A DNA stretch of 8,961 bases, from NCBI GenBank assembly GCA_017853785.1, contig JAFMIX010000072.1:1-8961 (forward strand). Direction: 5' to 3'. Within the stretch, counting starts at the first letter, position 1; each line of letters begins with the position of its first letter. Below are positions 5,859-8,961 of the stretch, in pieces. Made by a program: the position numbers and the translations under genes. This DNA comes from Verrucomicrobiales bacterium (GTDB lineage Bacteria > Verrucomicrobiota > Verrucomicrobiia > Limisphaerales > JAFMIX01). The notes under the pieces were generated by a model, which was not told the origin of the DNA, did not search any database, and saw only the letters and a program-made list of their open reading frames with translations.

Positions 5859-6860
5859 TTAGCGGGAAATCGGCTCGGCCGCCGGCAACACGGGCGGCAA
5901 CAGTCGCAGATATTCGGTGGTGCGCTGCTTGCGGGTGATGTCGTCAAACGCCCGCTGCACCTCGACTTCGGTCAGGCCCATCACCTGGGCCACCTCGGCG
6001 CGCGGCACCTGGTGGTCGCGCGCGAACCACAGCAGGTCCATCGTCGCGAACGGCAGGCGGTAGAAAAATTCCTGCTGGTCCTGCGGCGCGCTGTAGGTGT
6101 CGGTGGTGGGCGTGCGTTTCTGGATGGCTTCCGGCACGCCGAGATACCGTGCGAGTTGATAGATCTGCGTCTTGAACAGATGCGCGATGGGCTGGATGTC
6201 CGCGCCGCCGTCGCCGTATTTCACGAAGAAACCCTGGTCGTGCTCGTTCTTGTTCGCCGTGCCGATGACGGCGTAGTTCCGCGATTCAGCCTGGTAGTAA
6301 AGCGTGCTCATGCGCGAGCGCTGCTTGAGGTTGGACGCCGCCACGATCTCCAGAAACTCGCGCGGGCCCAGCGCCCGGGTTTCCGTGCCGCCGTCCGGTT
6401 TCACGATGGTCGCGGAGAAAAAGTTCAACGTGCCCTTCGCCAGCAGGTCCGGCGGAAGGACGATCTTGGCCTTGTAACCGGCGGCGGCGGCAAACTCCGG
6501 GAACACGCGCCGGATGGCGGCGTCGCGGCGGCGGTAGCAATCAAAGCCCTCGAGCGCCGCCGTGATGTTCTCCAGCACGGGCGTGACACCGTAGGTAGCC
6601 GCGAGTTCGCGGGCGAGCGTTTCGCTGATCGGGTCGGAGTCCCGCTCGGGGATCATCACGCCCACGGTTTTTTGCGGGCCAAACGCGCGGACGGTGAGCG
6701 CGAGCACCACGGCGGAATCGATCCCGCCGCTGATGCCCACCACGCCACCGGAGCGGCGCATGGTTTGCCGGACGTTCTGCTGGATGAAGCTCACAATCCG
6801 CTCGGTCTCGCGGGCAGGATCGAGGTCGAGGACGTTTTTGCTGAATGAGATTGAACTCAT
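5859..6860 (-). CDS. NAD synthase-like ATP-pyrophosphatase (NadE family, divergent)
   Basis: A 333-residue cytoplasmic enzyme of the adenine-nucleotide alpha-hydrolase fold, with no glutaminase (nitrilase) domain. Family members adenylate a carboxylate with ATP, release pyrophosphate and amidate it with ammonia. Visible motifs: the P-loop SGGIDSA (44-50); VMIPERDSDPIS (68-79), the usual switch region; QRSRMSTLYYQAESRN (180-195), IGTANKNE (199-206) and KYGDGGADIQPI (214-225), all well kept. It differs from housekeeping NadE in two ways. There is an extended segment between the second motif and RSRM (about 105-178), and the region after the KT motif reads TPTTDTYSAPQDQQEF (250-265) where NadE usually has PSADLxxGQxDE. 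It starts 19 bases after the asparagine synthase-type gene, with a T-rich leader instead of a Shine-Dalgarno. It could be a second NAD synthase, or an amidase for a sugar acid; the location favours the latter but does not prove it. Confidence 0.85.
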   Translation of the reverse strand: MSSISFSKNVLDLDPARETERIVSFIQQNVRQTMRRSGGVVGISGGIDSAVVLALTVRAFGPQKTVGVMIPERDSDPISETLARELAATYGVTPVLENITAALEGFDCYRRRDAAIRRVFPEFAAAAGYKAKIVLPPDLLAKGTLNFFSATIVKPDGGTETRALGPREFLEIVAASNLKQRSRMSTLYYQAESRNYAVIGTANKNEHDQGFFVKYGDGGADIQPIAHLFKTQIYQLARYLGVPEAIQKRTPTTDTYSAPQDQQEFFYRLPFATMDLLWFARDHQVPRAEVAQVMGLTEVEVQRAFDDITRKQRTTEYLRLLPPVLPAAEPISR

Positions 6861-6879
6861 AAAAATATTTCAGGGACAA

Positions 6880-8850
6880 TCAACCGAGCCGACAAACCTT
6901 GACCGGGTCTGCCGCCGCGAGCGGCTCGGCCGCGCGGAAAGCCTGCACAAATTGCCGGTGCACCAACTGGGTGGAGAGCACGCCCATGACCGCCATGTCG
7001 TCGGCTTCCCCGACGGCCCTACCGGACTCGAGTTTTGCCACGAGCTGGCGGATGGCAACCGGATTAAAAATCCCGGCGGCGGCCACTGCGGATTCGGACA
7101 GCAGCTCCCGGACGTAATCCGGCGTGGTCGCATGAAAAAAACTCCGGTGGATCGGCGCGCGGTAGGGCCGCTTGCGCCGCCGCCAGATTTTCTCCGGCAG
7201 ATATTTCCGCCCGACCTGGCGCAGCAGGAACTTGTCCGTCAGCCCGCGCAGTTTGAAGCGCGCCGGCAGCCGGTTGCAAAACTCCATCACCCGCACGTCA
7301 AGGAACGGATGGCGGCCCTCCACCGAATGCGCCATCGCCACGCGGTCGCCCTGTGCAGCGAGCAGGTATTGCGAGAGGAAAACGGAAATCTCCAGATACT
7401 GCGCCCGCTGCAACTCGCCCCATTGTTGAAAACTTGCGGGGCAACCCGGCCCCGCGCTCCCGCCGTTTTGCTGCGCCGCAATCGCGGCGGCGAAGTCCGG
7501 AGCGAAGAGCCGGCAGTTGCGCCGGTTGTTGCGCCAGCGGATCGCGTGCGAGTAATCCGCCGCATCCGTCGCGGTCAGGCCGTGACCGAAGAACGCCTTC
7601 AGGTAGGCCGGTCCTGCCGTCTGCAACGCGGCGATATCGGGATACAAGCGCGCGAGCAACCGGGGGCGGCATTGCGAGTCCGGTTGCCGCGCCCAGAAGC
7701 GGCGGATCTTGGCTTCCTTGAAAATATCGTAGCCGCCGAGGAATTCATCGGCGCCCTCGCCCGAGAGCACCACCTTTAAGCCGCGGTCGCGCACGAGCTT
7801 CGAGAGCAGAAACATCGGCCCCGGCGCGGTGCGCAGCACGGGCACTTCCGTGTGCCAGGTCACCGCGGGGAAGATGTTTCCGATATCGGCATGGGTCGCC
7901 TGCACCACCTGATGCTCGCTGCCGAGGAACGCCGCCATCTCGCGCTGGAACTGGCTCTCATCAAATTTTTGGTCGTCGAAGGCGATGGAAAATGTATCCA
8001 GCCGGCTCACGCCGAGCTGGCGCACCAGCGCCGCGATGAGGGACGAATCCAATCCACCGCTCAGATACGCCCCCACCGGCACATCCGCCCGCAACCGGAT
8101 GCGCGTAGCGTCCGTGAGCAGGTGGTGAAATTCTTCCTCGTATTCCGTCGCCGATTTTTCCGCCGCCGGCTCGGCGAACTCGAGTTGCCAATAAGCTCGC
8201 ACTGAAATCTTGCCCGCTTTTGCGACCAGATAATGCCCCGGCGGCACCTCCGGGATGCCCCGGAACGCGGAGCGCGGCGCGAGCGGACTCCAGTAGGTAA
8301 AAATCTCCTCCAGCGCCACCGGGTCAATTTTCGCCGCGACCGGAGACACGGCGAGGATGGACTTGATCTCCGAAGCGAAAATAAATTGGTTGGCCGCCTG
8401 CGTGTAGAACAAGGGCCGCACGCCCACGCGGTCGCGCGCCAGAAACAACGAGCGGTCGCGTTGATCCCAGATGGCGATGGCGAATTGCCCGTTCAGCCGC
8501 TGCAGACAGTCCGGCCCGTGTTCCTCGAACAGGTGCAGCACCACCTCCGTGTCGCAGTGCGTGGTGAACCGATGCCCGCGCGCCTCCAATTCCGCGCGCA
8601 GCTCGACGTGGTTGAAAATTTCGCCGTTGAAAACGATCCACAGTGTGCCGTCTTCGTTGGTGATGGGCTGTTGGCCGCCGGTCAGATCCACGATGCTGAG
8701 GCGCGCGTTGCCGAGGGCGACCTGCGGCGCGAGCAACACTCCGAACTCATCCGGCCCGCGATGGCGCACCATGGCCAGCATCCGGCGGAGGGCAGCCTCG
8801 GTGGGCGCCGGGGCGGCCGCGAGGTTCAGGATTCCGGCGATCGCACACAT
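6880..8850 (-). CDS. asnB: Asparagine synthase (glutamine-hydrolysing)-type amidotransferase
   Basis: A 656-residue two-domain enzyme. The N-terminal class II glutamine amidotransferase domain begins with the nucleophile Cys2 (MCAIAGI). It carries RHRGPDE (29-35), RLSIVDL (50-56) and NGEIFNH (75-81), so it should release ammonia from glutamine. The C-terminal synthetase domain has the pyrophosphate loop SGGLDSS (264-270), LSGEGADE (362-369) and EGRHPFLD (511-518), and KRPYRAPIHRSFF (560-572). These are all intact, so full activity is expected. The ATG at 8850 is chosen over an in-frame ATG at 8898 because Cys must follow the initiator Met. In polysaccharide loci, AsnB-like proteins often amidate sugar carboxylates (uronamides) rather than aspartate; that is inference from position. 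It heads the visible operon, 19 bases before the NAD synthase-like gene, with no clear Shine-Dalgarno. The gene symbol names the family only. Confidence 0.93.
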   Translation of the reverse strand: MCAIAGILNLAAAPAPTEAALRRMLAMVRHRGPDEFGVLLAPQVALGNARLSIVDLTGGQQPITNEDGTLWIVFNGEIFNHVELRAELEARGHRFTTHCDTEVVLHLFEEHGPDCLQRLNGQFAIAIWDQRDRSLFLARDRVGVRPLFYTQAANQFIFASEIKSILAVSPVAAKIDPVALEEIFTYWSPLAPRSAFRGIPEVPPGHYLVAKAGKISVRAYWQLEFAEPAAEKSATEYEEEFHHLLTDATRIRLRADVPVGAYLSGGLDSSLIAALVRQLGVSRLDTFSIAFDDQKFDESQFQREMAAFLGSEHQVVQATHADIGNIFPAVTWHTEVPVLRTAPGPMFLLSKLVRDRGLKVVLSGEGADEFLGGYDIFKEAKIRRFWARQPDSQCRPRLLARLYPDIAALQTAGPAYLKAFFGHGLTATDAADYSHAIRWRNNRRNCRLFAPDFAAAIAAQQNGGSAGPGCPASFQQWGELQRAQYLEISVFLSQYLLAAQGDRVAMAHSVEGRHPFLDVRVMEFCNRLPARFKLRGLTDKFLLRQVGRKYLPEKIWRRRKRPYRAPIHRSFFHATTPDYVRELLSESAVAAAGIFNPVAIRQLVAKLESGRAVGEADDMAVMGVLSTQLVHRQFVQAFRAAEPLAAADPVKVCRLG

Positions 8851-8909
8851 GGGAAAAGCAGCGGGGGTCAGAGGCCGGAGTTTGCTGCGGGCAAACAAGC
8901 CGGCGGTCC

Positions 8910-8961
8910 TCAGGCGGCCCCGGCCGTCTTGGCTAGTTTTCGGCTCAGGAACTGGGCGACC
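8910..8961 (-). CDS. C-terminal end of an upstream gene (cut by right edge)
   Basis: Reading the minus strand from 8960, one frame gives VAQFLSRKLAKTAGAA and then TGA at 8912-8910, 59 bases before the asparagine synthase-type start. An amphipathic, basic C-terminal tail of this kind is ordinary for a protein end, and the spacing matches the other gaps in the operon. A second frame is also open across this segment and joins the asparagine synthase frame, so the call is weak. Sixteen residues are too few to name a family. Confidence 0.35.
   Translation of the reverse strand, partial: VAQFLSRKLAKTAGAA

Noticed and set aside
6880..8898. Longer form of the asparagine synthase-type protein starting at 8898
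   Set aside because: The extra 16 residues would bury the catalytic Cys. Class II amidotransferases need Cys directly after the initiator Met, which the ATG at 8850 gives.
1..8961. tRNA, rRNA, CRISPR array, insertion sequence or attachment site
   Set aside because: I saw no cloverleaf, no regularly spaced direct repeats, no transposase motifs and no terminal inverted repeats with target duplications.

Overview
The window is a compact piece of a surface-polysaccharide (exopolysaccharide, capsule or O-antigen) locus from a GC-rich Gram-negative bacterium. Every supported gene lies on the minus strand. The high GC content, the outer-membrane export lipoprotein beside an outer-membrane beta-barrel, and the scarcity of Shine-Dalgarno sites would fit a Verrucomicrobia-like organism. 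That assignment is inference from style, not from a marker gene.

In transcription order (right to left): the last 16 codons of an unidentified gene (8961-8910); a glutamine-dependent asparagine synthase-type amidotransferase (8850-6880); an NAD synthase-like ATP-pyrophosphatase (6860-5859); a cupin-fold TDP-4-oxo-sugar 3,4-ketoisomerase of the FdtA/QdtA family (5838-5434); a Wzx-type flippase (5369-3807); an RmlD-like NAD(P)-dependent sugar-nucleotide reductase or epimerase (3712-2762); a beta-barrel outer-membrane protein (2742-1444); and a small Wza-like export lipoprotein (1382-723). Gaps are 19-94 bases, and a rho-independent terminator at 692-662 follows the last gene, so this looks like one operon. 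The set reads as: make and amidate or modify a sugar nucleotide (four cytoplasmic enzymes), flip the lipid-linked unit across the inner membrane (Wzx), and export the polymer through the outer membrane (barrel plus Wza-like lipoprotein).

Beyond the terminator are about 270 bases without a convincing gene. The window then ends in the start of a different gene (389 to the left edge, GTG start, about 53% GC over its last 300 bases). Its N-terminus resembles the large DEAD/DEAH helicases that carry a phospholipase-D-like nuclease domain and a DUF3427 domain. It is unrelated to polysaccharide synthesis and may belong to an acquired or defence-type segment.

Points most worth following: two different ATP-pyrophosphatase enzymes side by side in a sugar locus, the second a divergent NadE with an extra insertion; an RmlD-like protein in which both the catalytic Tyr and the catalytic Thr/Ser positions look substituted; and the truncated helicase gene at the left edge.
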